DNA from: Verrucolacustris sp044348085
GTDB taxonomy: Bacteria; Verrucomicrobiota; Verrucomicrobiia; Methylacidiphilales; Verrucolacustridaceae
DNA: 6,406 nucleotides
Assembly: GCA_044348085.1 (NCBI GenBank)
Contig: JBIKTM010000044.1
Location: 1 to 6,406 of the forward strand
Direction: 5' to 3'
Under the pieces are notes generated by a model that was given only the letters and a program-made list of their open reading frames with translations, made no database searches and was not told where the DNA came from. The position numbers were made by a program, and so were the translations under genes. Positions 1 to 6,212 of the stretch are shown one piece after another (positions within the stretch are counted from its first letter, which is position 1; every line of letters starts with the position of its first letter).

Positions 1-200
1 TCATTCCGCTCCTTCTGATAACCCGCCGCCAGATCCTCCATCTGCTTTTGAGAATCCTTCGCCTTATAGTAGTCCTTCAAAATCGCGTTGTAATCGACTA
101 CGGCGATCTTGGAGAAGTCTTGGGCATATCCACATGTGCCGATTGAAAAAATCGCTAGGGCGATCGCCCCTTGCAGGAGTTTGGATGAGGTTAATTTCAT
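1..200 (-). CDS. OmpH/Skp-family periplasmic chaperone, 5' part only
   Basis: This is the first 66 codons of a gene that runs off the left edge of the window, starting at ATG 200-198. Residues 1-26 form a Sec signal peptide: a short Lys-containing n-region, a hydrophobic core (about residues 12-20) and likely cleavage after the Ala of GYA. The mature part begins QDFSKIAVVDYNAILKDYYK and continues into a Lys/Gln/Glu-rich helix. The 'KIAVVD...' strand followed by a charged coiled coil is the typical OmpH/Skp opening. Skp-type proteins are trimeric periplasmic holdases that keep outer-membrane proteins soluble on the way to the BAM complex. The position 15 bases after bamA fits this role and implies cotranscription. 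No Shine-Dalgarno sequence precedes the ATG; the spacer is pyrimidine-rich. The family call rests on the N-terminus and neighbour only, because the rest is outside the window. Confidence 0.85.
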   Translation of the reverse strand, partial: MKLTSSKLLQGAIALAIFSIGTCGYAQDFSKIAVVDYNAILKDYYKAKDSQKQMEDLAAGYQKERN

Positions 201-215
201 AAGGGGTAAGGATAG

Positions 216-3203
216 TTAGAACTGGTACCCGCCGTCAAAGTACAATTTGAAGGCACCCAATCCCCCGCCATTGTTTGGATCCCCTGTCATCACGGGGAAT
301 CCAACGTCAAATTTCATTGGACCAATACCAATATCCATTCGAATCCCAACTCCCGCACCGATTTGGAATCCTCCGTTGATTGCGTTGTAGTCGGTCTGGA
401 CTCCATTCACCATCATGCTCTGGGTGTTATTGTAAGTCTTGGGCTGGAAATCGAATACGTTCTCGTTCACAAATCCACCGTCACAGAATACCGCCCAGCG
501 GACCCGATTTTCCAGAATCGGGAAAGGAGCCGAAACCTCAACCTGATACACTCCTTGCGTGCCACCACCTACAGGCTGGGCGTTCTGTTTCGGACCCACC
601 GATCCTCCGTTCACTGTACTACCCAACGACGGATCGAACCCTCGAATCGATCCCGATCCACCCGCAAACAGTTGATCCCATACTGGCACGTAATCCGTTG
701 TGCTGTAACTGTCTACCAAACCGACCAAGGCCCGAGCGGATAGAATCACATCTTTCTCCCTCCACAAGGTATGATATGTCTTAAACTCGGCCTTAATTTT
801 CCATATATTTTCGCTCCCAAGAAGAGGACCACCTGCACCTTCAGCACCAAATTCAAAATACTGTCCCGAATGAGCCAACATATAGCTGTCTCGACCGTCA
901 TAAGTTACGGAGCCCCGCAAAGACGACTTGAACGTGTCTCCCGTGGATGCCTGAAAATAGGGAGGCGCATCCGATTGAAGGTCAGAAATGTCATAATATT
1001 CTGGCCGATAAGTGATTCCTGTAGACCAACGATTCAGCGGATAATCATCCCCTAGCCTTCGACTCAACCCAGTGAACGCCCCGTAATTCTTCTGATTGTA
1101 GAATTCACTCAAATACGATGCCCCATTATAGTATCCACCCGCATCCAATCGAATCGGCTTATCCAAAAACCACGGTTCGGTGAATGATAGGTTGATGTTT
1201 TGGGACCGGAAACCAATGGATGCCTGGAATCGAACCTTCTGCCCTGCACCCCGAGGCGGAAAACTCTGAAAGATTCTTTGTAGATCAAAATTCTTTTCTC
1301 CCACCGTGATATTTCCCGTCAACAATTCAACTGAACTGAATCCTGCTCCGAAACTCACCTCACCTGTCCCCTTTTCCTCAACCTTGACGATCAGTTTTTG
1401 CCGATTCGGCACATCCGTTTCCTCAGCATAGGTCTCTACTTTCGAAAAATAGTTCAACCCCTCCAATCTCTTCTTGCTGGCCTTCTCTCGAACGGTGTCA
1501 AACACCTCACCAGGCGCCAGATCGATTTCTCGGCGAATGACCTTGTCCCGCGTCGTGGTGTTGCCCTGAATCTCAATCTTATCGACATAGAATTTTTCCC
1601 CCTCTTTTAGATTGAAACTCACGTCGATCCGACCGTTCTCCACATTCGGCGTCATCCGATACTCGACCCGCGCCTCTCGAAACCCTCTACGCCCGTACTT
1701 ATCTTGCAATGTTTCGATCGAAGCCTGAAGGGAATTGATCGAGTAAATTTCCCCTTCTTGCAACCCATTCGCTTTGATCATCTTTAACTCAATCTGATCA
1801 AAAATTTCCACCTGCTTCGCTTTCGTCTGCAATTCGTTCAACAAATCATCGGCAGAGAAAAATGCGTTTCCGTCCACCGACAACACCCCAACTCGGTACT
1901 GGCGCCCCTCTTCAATTCGGTACGTTAAGATCAGATCCTCCGCAGGAATATCATCCGGATCGAAATCCTCACCTCTCGGAGCATCCGAATCTTTTTTGGC
2001 CTCCTCATTTTTAGCCGTACGGGGCATATCCACTGAGGCCGACACATCAATATCGATATATCCCTGATTGAGATAATAATTTTTAATTCGTGCCTCATCG
2101 TCCTTACGTGTCAGCTCTTCATATCGGTCCGATTTACTGAAAAGCTGCCACCACTCCTTCGGTTTTAGCTTCACCACTTTTTCCAACTCCTTGGCAGTAG
2201 CCGCCTGAATCCCGATAAAACGAATCTTGCTGATAAAACCCCGAATCCCTTCATCCACGATGAAGATTATCTTTTCCTCATTTTTAAAACTTAAATATTT
2301 TTCCTCAAATCGCTTGTCGTTTTTTAATTCCGCACTGATTTTTTGTATTTTGCCTTCGAAGTAAATTTCAGCAGTCCCCTCAGTCACAGGATCCTCGACA
2401 TAAATAACGGATGAGTCTTTTGGAATTATTTGCCCCGATGATGTTGCTAGATTTTCCTTAAGAGTTTTCAGATAACCAATTTTAATTTTTGAGTCTTTGA
2501 ACCCTTTGTCTTTATAAAAATCCTCCATCGCAAAAGCATCTCGCTGAAGCCGCTCGTCACTGAGAGTATCCCCCACTTTGGTCACCGTTTCCTTGGGAGT
2601 AAACGCACCCGCCAAGGCCGCTGCCCCCTTGGCATCACTCGCAGTCAAAGCTTTCAGCTTTAGATCCAGCAGATCCTCCTTATCTACCGACAACTCATCG
2701 TCTAATCCTCCATCTGCCCGCTTTCGCTTCACCTCCACATCGGCTACTCGCACTTTTGGATTCACCAAAACGCTCAAACGCAGGCCACGCTCCCCATCAT
2801 CCGAGGTCATTTCCGAGGTGATAATTTGCACATCTTCGTAATCCCCCGTCTGATAAAGACTTTCAATGTCTCCATCCACCACCTGCTGAGAATACACTCC
2901 ACCCTTATTGCTACGCATATTCTGGCGTATTTTATCCTTGTTGATCGTCACATCTTTTCTATTCGATGAATACTCCACCTCCAAAATTTTGATTTGGCCG
3001 CTCGCCACTTTTTCCGATGACGAGGGAGAGGGCACAAAGGTTTTTGCTCGGGTCTGGGAAGGTTGAACCTCAGGACTCTTCTCACTCTCCTGTGCGCCCA
3101 ATTCACTTCCCAAAAAGCACAGAACTAAAATAGACAAAACCCATCCCCGAACCCCAAAAGAGGCCCATTTTGACACACCCGTTGCTACACCCGATTTTTT
3201 CAC
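216..3203 (-). CDS. bamA: Outer-membrane protein assembly factor BamA (Omp85), with enlarged POTRA region
   Basis: BamA is the outer-membrane insertase that folds beta-barrel proteins. The protein has 995 residues, against about 800 in E. coli. A signal peptide (about 1-37, cleavage near LGA|QE) and a Pro/Ser-rich linker (about 39-69) lead into five POTRA domains: roughly 70-150, 150-321, 322-435, 436-537 and 538-612. POTRA signs are 'FISKIRFIGIQ', 'YRVGVLSVDGNAFFS' and 'FYVDKIEIQGNTTTRDKVIRR'. The barrel covers about 613-995. It contains 'FTEPWF' (674-679), the loop-6 [VI]RGF motif as IRGF (853-856), and a C-terminal YQF with terminal Phe, the usual barrel signal. POTRA 2 is about twice normal length, and an acidic insert interrupts POTRA 3 (about 392-423). 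The start is GTG at 3203-3201; it gives a Lys-Lys n-region but has no Shine-Dalgarno sequence. It lies 104 bases after rplI and 15 bases before the ompH-type gene. Barrel, loop-6 motif and gene context exclude other Omp85 relatives such as TamA with good but not complete certainty. Confidence 0.95.
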   Translation of the reverse strand: MKKSGVATGVSKWASFGVRGWVLSILVLCFLGSELGAQESEKSPEVQPSQTRAKTFVPSPSSSEKVASGQIKILEVEYSSNRKDVTINKDKIRQNMRSNKGGVYSQQVVDGDIESLYQTGDYEDVQIITSEMTSDDGERGLRLSVLVNPKVRVADVEVKRKRADGGLDDELSVDKEDLLDLKLKALTASDAKGAAALAGAFTPKETVTKVGDTLSDERLQRDAFAMEDFYKDKGFKDSKIKIGYLKTLKENLATSSGQIIPKDSSVIYVEDPVTEGTAEIYFEGKIQKISAELKNDKRFEEKYLSFKNEEKIIFIVDEGIRGFISKIRFIGIQAATAKELEKVVKLKPKEWWQLFSKSDRYEELTRKDDEARIKNYYLNQGYIDIDVSASVDMPRTAKNEEAKKDSDAPRGEDFDPDDIPAEDLILTYRIEEGRQYRVGVLSVDGNAFFSADDLLNELQTKAKQVEIFDQIELKMIKANGLQEGEIYSINSLQASIETLQDKYGRRGFREARVEYRMTPNVENGRIDVSFNLKEGEKFYVDKIEIQGNTTTRDKVIRREIDLAPGEVFDTVREKASKKRLEGLNYFSKVETYAEETDVPNRQKLIVKVEEKGTGEVSFGAGFSSVELLTGNITVGEKNFDLQRIFQSFPPRGAGQKVRFQASIGFRSQNINLSFTEPWFLDKPIRLDAGGYYNGASYLSEFYNQKNYGAFTGLSRRLGDDYPLNRWSTGITYRPEYYDISDLQSDAPPYFQASTGDTFKSSLRGSVTYDGRDSYMLAHSGQYFEFGAEGAGGPLLGSENIWKIKAEFKTYHTLWREKDVILSARALVGLVDSYSTTDYVPVWDQLFAGGSGSIRGFDPSLGSTVNGGSVGPKQNAQPVGGGTQGVYQVEVSAPFPILENRVRWAVFCDGGFVNENVFDFQPKTYNNTQSMMVNGVQTDYNAINGGFQIGAGVGIRMDIGIGPMKFDVGFPVMTGDPNNGGGLGAFKLYFDGGYQF

Positions 3204-3307
3204 GGTAAACTACGTAAATAGCTATCAATAAGCTCTTGTCGATACCCAGTTATGAAACTTCTTAACTATTGAAGCTTAATAACTTAAAAAAGCTGCCCTG
3301 TTGGCTC

Positions 3308-3844
3308 TTAAGCTTTTTCTTCAGTAGACTCAACCGCTGTACTTTTACGGGGGCGCCGAGTCTTAGCAGGCTTCTCAAAATTCTCGTCCGTATTACCAGT
3401 CACCTTGACCTTAATTTGGACTTTAACCGAGTACCCCAGATCCACCGTCACATCATGTTCACCTACATGATTGATGGCCTTGGCCACCACCACATCCCGC
3501 CTCTCCACCTCAAATCCTTTTTCATTCAAAGCTGCAGCGATCTCTGTAGCCGTAATCGACCCAAAGAGCTTCTCCGCACCCTCTTGTGCCTGCTTCAGTT
3601 CAAAAGCTAATGCCAGCTTTGCCAACTTGGCCGCCTTCTCCTGCGTCGCAGCCGCTTCCGCCGCCTCCCTTTCCCCCCGCCGCTTCTTTAAGGAATCAAT
3701 CTGCCTCTTACTGGCTGCATTCACAGGCGAGGCCAACCCGCGCGGGAATAGAAAATTCCTCGCATATCCTGGCTTCACGCGTACCAAATCCGCCTCTGCG
3801 CCTAGCCCCTTCACGGGACCTTTTAAAATAACTTCTTGGTTCAT
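3308..3844 (-). CDS. rplI: 50S ribosomal protein bL9
   Basis: L9 binds 23S rRNA at the base of the L1 stalk and projects from the large subunit on a long helix. The protein has 178 residues; about 150 is usual. The N-terminal RNA-binding domain (1-42) carries the family signature, with V23-K-P-G-Y-A-R-N-F-L32 and PRG at 34-36. A Lys/Glu/Ala-rich connecting helix spans about 44-90. The C-terminal domain starts at 'KLFGSITATEIAAAL' (92-106) and ends near residue 150 with the 'GEHDVTVDLG' strand. The remaining 28 or so residues are a polar tail rich in Lys, Arg, Thr and Glu, beyond the normal end of the family. The ATG at 3844-3842 is preceded by GAGGA, but 12-13 bases away, which is long. It is the last gene of the operon, 27 bases after ssb. 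Confidence 0.97.
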   Translation of the reverse strand: MNQEVILKGPVKGLGAEADLVRVKPGYARNFLFPRGLASPVNAASKRQIDSLKKRRGEREAAEAAATQEKAAKLAKLALAFELKQAQEGAEKLFGSITATEIAAALNEKGFEVERRDVVVAKAINHVGEHDVTVDLGYSVKVQIKVKVTGNTDENFEKPAKTRRPRKSTAVESTEEKA

Positions 3845-3871
3845 AGTTTGTTTTTTTCCTCAGTTGTATTT

Positions 3872-4333
3872 TTAGAAAGGAACATCATCTTCAGGAATCT
3901 CCCGCGCCGGAGCCGATCCCTTTCCACCACTCTCTCCCTCTGCAGCCGCACCCGCTCCACCACTTTTTCCAGTTCGTCCTCCACCTCCCGCCCCACCTCC
4001 GCCCCCACGAGACAAAAATTGCACCCGATCCGCACGGACTCTCATGCGGCTCTTCTTTTCCCCCTCCGGCCCCTCCCACTGATCCAACTGAAGCCGTCCC
4101 TCAACAAAAACAGGCGCCCCCTTGCTCAAATAGTCCCGGCATGTCTCAGCCTGCCTTCCCCAAACGACCACATCCACATAACAAACCTCCTCCTTCTCCG
4201 TTCCGTCCTGAGCACGATAACTCATGTTGATGGCCATCGCCAAATCTCCCACCGCCGTGCCCTTGGGTGTGTGACGCACCTCCGGATCGCGGGTCAAATT
4301 CCCCATTAGGAAAACTTTATTCAAACTCGCCAT
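3872..4333 (-). CDS. ssb: Single-stranded DNA-binding protein
   Basis: SSB coats single-stranded DNA in replication, repair and recombination and recruits partner proteins through its C-terminal tip. The protein has 153 residues. The OB fold covers about 1-108, opening MASLNKVFLMGNLTRDPEVR and containing 'VDVVVWGRQAE' (53-63) and 'GAPVFVEGRLQ' (72-82). A Gly-rich linker runs about 109-142, followed by the acidic tip PEDDVPF, the canonical partner-binding end with terminal Pro-Phe. An upstream in-frame ATG exists at 4405, but it would add 24 basic residues and lie inside rpsF. The ATG at 4333 has an AAGGGAA Shine-Dalgarno sequence 5 bases away and matches the family N-terminus, so I use it. 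It begins 10 bases after rpsF and takes the place where rpsR is often found. Confidence 0.97.
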   Translation of the reverse strand: MASLNKVFLMGNLTRDPEVRHTPKGTAVGDLAMAINMSYRAQDGTEKEEVCYVDVVVWGRQAETCRDYLSKGAPVFVEGRLQLDQWEGPEGEKKSRMRVRADRVQFLSRGGGGGAGGGGRTGKSGGAGAAAEGESGGKGSAPAREIPEDDVPF

Positions 4334-4338
4334 ACAAC

Positions 4339-4345
4339 TTCCCTT
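4339..4345 (-). promoter_or_regulatory. Ribosome binding site of ssb
   Basis: The minus strand reads AAGGGAA, 5 bases before ATG 4333-4331. It overlaps the TAA stop codon of rpsF (4346-4344), so ribosomes finishing S6 are placed at the ssb start. This site decides the ssb start against the longer in-frame ATG at 4405. Confidence 0.7.
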
Positions 4346-4679
4346 AAGCCGTAGCCTCCGCCTTAGCGTTTTCGCTCTTTTTGCGTAACTCTGCCTCCGA
4401 AACACTCACCAACACGTATCGGTAGACACAAGCCGTTAGGGCTAATTTTCCGCGAAGCTTGACGATCGATTCAGGTGGTAACTCACAGGTCATGTTCGCA
4501 TAGAAACCCGACTCCAACGCTCCCGCCACATACTCGAATTTCCTGCGCTCCATTTTCTGGGTTCGGGTCACTTTGCCACCTACCGATTTCACCTCACCCT
4601 CCACTTGCGCCAACGCCTCAGGCAATGATTCCTCTTTGCCCGCTAAATCCAAAACTACCAATAGATCGTATGTCTTCAT
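4344..4679 (-). CDS. rpsF: 30S ribosomal protein bS6
   Basis: S6 is a small-subunit protein of the platform that pairs with S18. The protein has 111 residues, normal for the family. It starts MKTYDLLVVLDL, the first beta strand. Next come the helix and 'SVGGKVTRTQKMERRKFEYV', matching the family's G-G-x-V...R-K-x-x-Y stretch. 'GFYANMTCELPPESIVKLRG' then gives the second helix, and 'VYRYVLVSV' is the last strand. A short Lys/Glu/Ala tail ends the protein. An in-frame ATG 14 codons upstream (4721) would add residues unlike any S6 and overlap pth further, so I take ATG 4679-4677. This start overlaps the pth stop in an ATGA. The GGAGG before it is only one base from the ATG, so translation probably depends on coupling with pth. 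Its usual partner rpsR is not in the window. Confidence 0.96.
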   Translation of the reverse strand: MKTYDLLVVLDLAGKEESLPEALAQVEGEVKSVGGKVTRTQKMERRKFEYVAGALESGFYANMTCELPPESIVKLRGKLALTACVYRYVLVSVSEAELRKKSENAKAEATA

Positions 4680-5248
4680 GCCTCCACTTTCCGGTTTCCC
4701 AAAGGCAGCGCAGCATCCCATCCGCTCTGCCTCCAGATCTCCACGGCCTCCACAGCCGCAACCACCATTCGGTCGACCACAGGCCGCTCGTCCGGTGTAA
4801 ATTTTTCCAAAACATGATCCGCAGTCGCCCGAGCCCCCGCCGGCCGACCTACCCCACCCCGCAACCGTGGATACGCTTTCGTCCCCAACAAGGTTTCAAT
4901 CGAGTCTAATCCACGATGACCACCACTCGAACCCTCCGCCCGCAAACGGAGTTTTCCTAAAGGCAGATCCACATCATCCATAATTACCATAAAATTTTCT
5001 TGGGACACTTTCCACCAAGCCAGAGCCGCCCGAATCGCCTCCCCCGATGCGTTCATCATCGTGGAGGGCTTCAGCAAGATCAGATTCTCCGGGGTGCGAG
5101 TCGCCCACCCATCGGCATAGCGACATTTTTCCCAGCGGAGTTTCTTATTCGACGCGATTCGATCCACCACCTCGAAGCCAAAATTGTGGCGAGTTCCCTC
5201 GTAAGGTTGACCCTCGTTCCCCAACCCGGCGACCAAGCCGATCTCCAT
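4676..5248 (-). CDS. pth: Peptidyl-tRNA hydrolase
   Basis: Pth cleaves the ester bond of peptidyl-tRNAs dropped by ribosomes, returning free tRNA; the activity is essential in most bacteria. The protein has 190 residues, normal length. It begins MEIGLVAGLGNEGQPYEGTR, holding the family's GLGN motif with N11 (E. coli N10), followed by H21, the catalytic His (E. coli H20). 'PSTMMNASG' (61-69) includes N66 (E. coli N68), and D91 in 'MDDVDLP' corresponds to E. coli D93. The later motif is GGHRGL (109-114). The family norm is GGHNGL, so R112 replaces the substrate-binding Asn (E. coli N114). 'YPRLRGGVGRP' matches the usual RLRIGIGRP stretch. ATG 5248-5246 has a perfect AGGAGG 4 bases upstream. It lies 18 bases after L25 and overlaps rpsF by 4 bases. 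Confidence 0.97.
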   Translation of the reverse strand: MEIGLVAGLGNEGQPYEGTRHNFGFEVVDRIASNKKLRWEKCRYADGWATRTPENLILLKPSTMMNASGEAIRAALAWWKVSQENFMVIMDDVDLPLGKLRLRAEGSSGGHRGLDSIETLLGTKAYPRLRGGVGRPAGARATADHVLEKFTPDERPVVDRMVVAAVEAVEIWRQSGWDAALPLGNRKVEA

Positions 5249-5252
5249 CGTG

Positions 5253-5258
5253 CCTCCT
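5253..5258 (-). promoter_or_regulatory. Ribosome binding site of pth
   Basis: The minus strand reads AGGAGG, a full anti-16S match, 4 bases before the pth ATG at 5248. It lies in the 18-base gap after the L25 stop and is the strongest Shine-Dalgarno sequence in the window. Confidence 0.75.
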
Positions 5259-5266
5259 GCCCGCGG

Positions 5267-6034
5267 TTACTTCTTGGCCGGTTCCTTCTTGGCCCCCTCC
5301 TTGGCATCCGCCTTCGCCGGCTCCTTCTTCTCAGCCTTTCCAGCATCTTTCTTGTCACCCTTGTCCGCAACGGCTCCAGCCTCCTCACCCTCCTTCTTCT
5401 GACGAATAACCTCAGGCTCAGCCGCTGCAGCCGCAGCCCCCTCAGGAGTCGGAGCTTCCTCTACTTTCGGTAACAACACCATAAACACGGGCAATTCCCG
5501 CGTGTTCAAAACTGTCACACCCTCTGGGAGCTTCACCTCGCCCACGAGAATCGCTTTCCCCACTTCTAAATGAGAAACATCTACGTCGATCCGTTCCGGC
5601 AGATCTTTGGGCAAACACTCCACCCTCAAAGTACGCAGATTGTGGTCCAAAATTCCTCCCCCTGTCCTAACTCCAACAGCCTCTCCCACCTCGTGCACGG
5701 GAACTTCTACACGCAACTTCTTGTTTTCCTCAATCGCATGAAAATCCACATGCTCGATCGTATCCCGCAAGGGGTCATGCTGAACTTCCCGAATCAGCGC
5801 CATCCGCTTCGTGATGGCTCCACCTTCAGCTTCTAAAGTCAAATCAATCAACACGCTTTCAGAACTGGCCCCATGCAACGCCTCAGCAATTTCACGCCCA
5901 TTTAACTCCAAAGGCTGAGCTGTGCCTGCCCCATAGAGAATGGCAGGAACACGACCGCTTGCACGAATCCGACGGGGCCGACGCCCGCCGATCTCTGCTC
6001 GAACTTTTGCTTTGATTCCTAACCTCTTAGCCAC
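5267..6034 (-). CDS. rplY: 50S ribosomal protein bL25, CTC/TL5 form
   Basis: L25 binds 5S rRNA in the central protuberance of the large subunit; the long form is called CTC or TL5. The protein has 255 residues. The L25 domain (about 5-98) shows 'ASGRVPAILYG' (25-35) and 'VQHDPLRDTIEHVDFHAI' (84-101), both typical. The second beta domain (about 104-192) has 'VPVHEVGEAVGVRTGG' and 'GGILDHNLRTLRVECLPKDL'. Residues 193-255 are a disordered tail: a run of Ala, then alternating Lys, Glu, Ala and Asp with two copies of KKEPAK (236-241 and 249-254). The start is GTG at 6034-6032, giving VAKRLGIKAK (Met when translated), with GGAGG 6 bases upstream. It is first in the operon, behind a clear promoter. 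The name ctc is equally usual for this long form. Confidence 0.96.
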   Translation of the reverse strand: MAKRLGIKAKVRAEIGGRRPRRIRASGRVPAILYGAGTAQPLELNGREIAEALHGASSESVLIDLTLEAEGGAITKRMALIREVQHDPLRDTIEHVDFHAIEENKKLRVEVPVHEVGEAVGVRTGGGILDHNLRTLRVECLPKDLPERIDVDVSHLEVGKAILVGEVKLPEGVTVLNTRELPVFMVLLPKVEEAPTPEGAAAAAAEPEVIRQKKEGEEAGAVADKGDKKDAGKAEKKEPAKADAKEGAKKEPAKK

Positions 6035-6062
6035 GTTTTACCTCCGTAATATTGGAACGAAA

Positions 6063-6091
6063 ATTAAACCAACTTTTCCCCGACAGGTCAA
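6063..6091 (-). promoter_or_regulatory. Sigma70-type promoter of the rplY-pth-rpsF-ssb-rplI operon
   Basis: On the minus strand TTGACC (6091-6086) and TTTAAT (6068-6063) are separated by exactly 17 bases. Each box matches five of six consensus bases. Transcription should start near 6056, giving a leader of about 20 bases that contains the GGAGG (6045-6041) and the GTG start of L25. The region is AT-rich and lies just after a terminator for upstream transcription, which fits the start of a new unit. The leader is too short for a riboswitch or long autoregulatory structure. Confidence 0.75.
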
Positions 6092-6174
6092 CGCCTATTC
6101 CGATATTGATTTGTGACGATGAAACATTCCATTCCCATAACGAATACTTTTTAGAAATTCCTAATCTCCAGTAC

Positions 6175-6212
6175 AAAAAAAGAACCCTTGGAGGTTTTGC
6201 CTCCAAGGGTTC
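6175..6212 (-). terminator. Intrinsic terminator of an upstream minus-strand unit
   Basis: A perfect 13-base-pair stem (6182-6194 with 6200-6212) has a 5-base loop (6195-6199). On the minus strand it is followed at once by seven T residues (6181-6175). This is a classic Rho-independent terminator. It works only in the minus direction: the plus strand after the stem (ATACGGG) has no T run. It must end a transcript that enters from the right, and it separates that transcript from the L25 operon promoter about 85 bases further on. Confidence 0.92.

Noticed and set aside
363..2841. Plus-strand open frames opposite bamA (for example 363-743 and 2578-2841)
   Set aside because: BamA is certain over its whole length, and these translations have no domain features or ribosome binding sites.
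3283..3307. Possible terminator after rplI: a weak GCC/GGC hairpin followed by six T residues on the minus strand
   Set aside because: The stem has only three good pairs, and the T run is separated from it by AGC. It may slow polymerase, but I cannot support it as a terminator, so read-through into bamA is possible.
3841..4079. Two short minus-strand frames overlapping the ssb linker and tip
   Set aside because: They are out-of-frame readings of the Gly-rich linker of SSB, and the in-frame protein ends in the canonical DDVPF tip.
4331..4405. Longer SSB starting at ATG 4405
   Set aside because: It would add 24 basic residues translated from inside rpsF. The ATG at 4333 has a good ribosome binding site and the family N-terminus.
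4680..4721. Longer S6 starting at ATG 4721
   Set aside because: The added 14 residues come from the pth reading region in another frame and do not resemble S6. MKTYDLL is the family start.
3471..5473. Plus-strand open frames, such as 3471-3875, 4475-4909 and 5000-5473
   Set aside because: They lie opposite well-identified minus-strand genes, have Ser/Pro/Arg-rich low-complexity translations, and resemble no family. They are shadows of GC-rich coding DNA.
6151..6164. Imperfect 14-base palindrome TTAGAAATTCCTAA between the terminator and the operon promoter
   Set aside because: It is symmetric at 12 of 14 positions, but in AT-rich DNA this is easily chance. It lies about 60 bases upstream of the -35 box and matches no operator I know.
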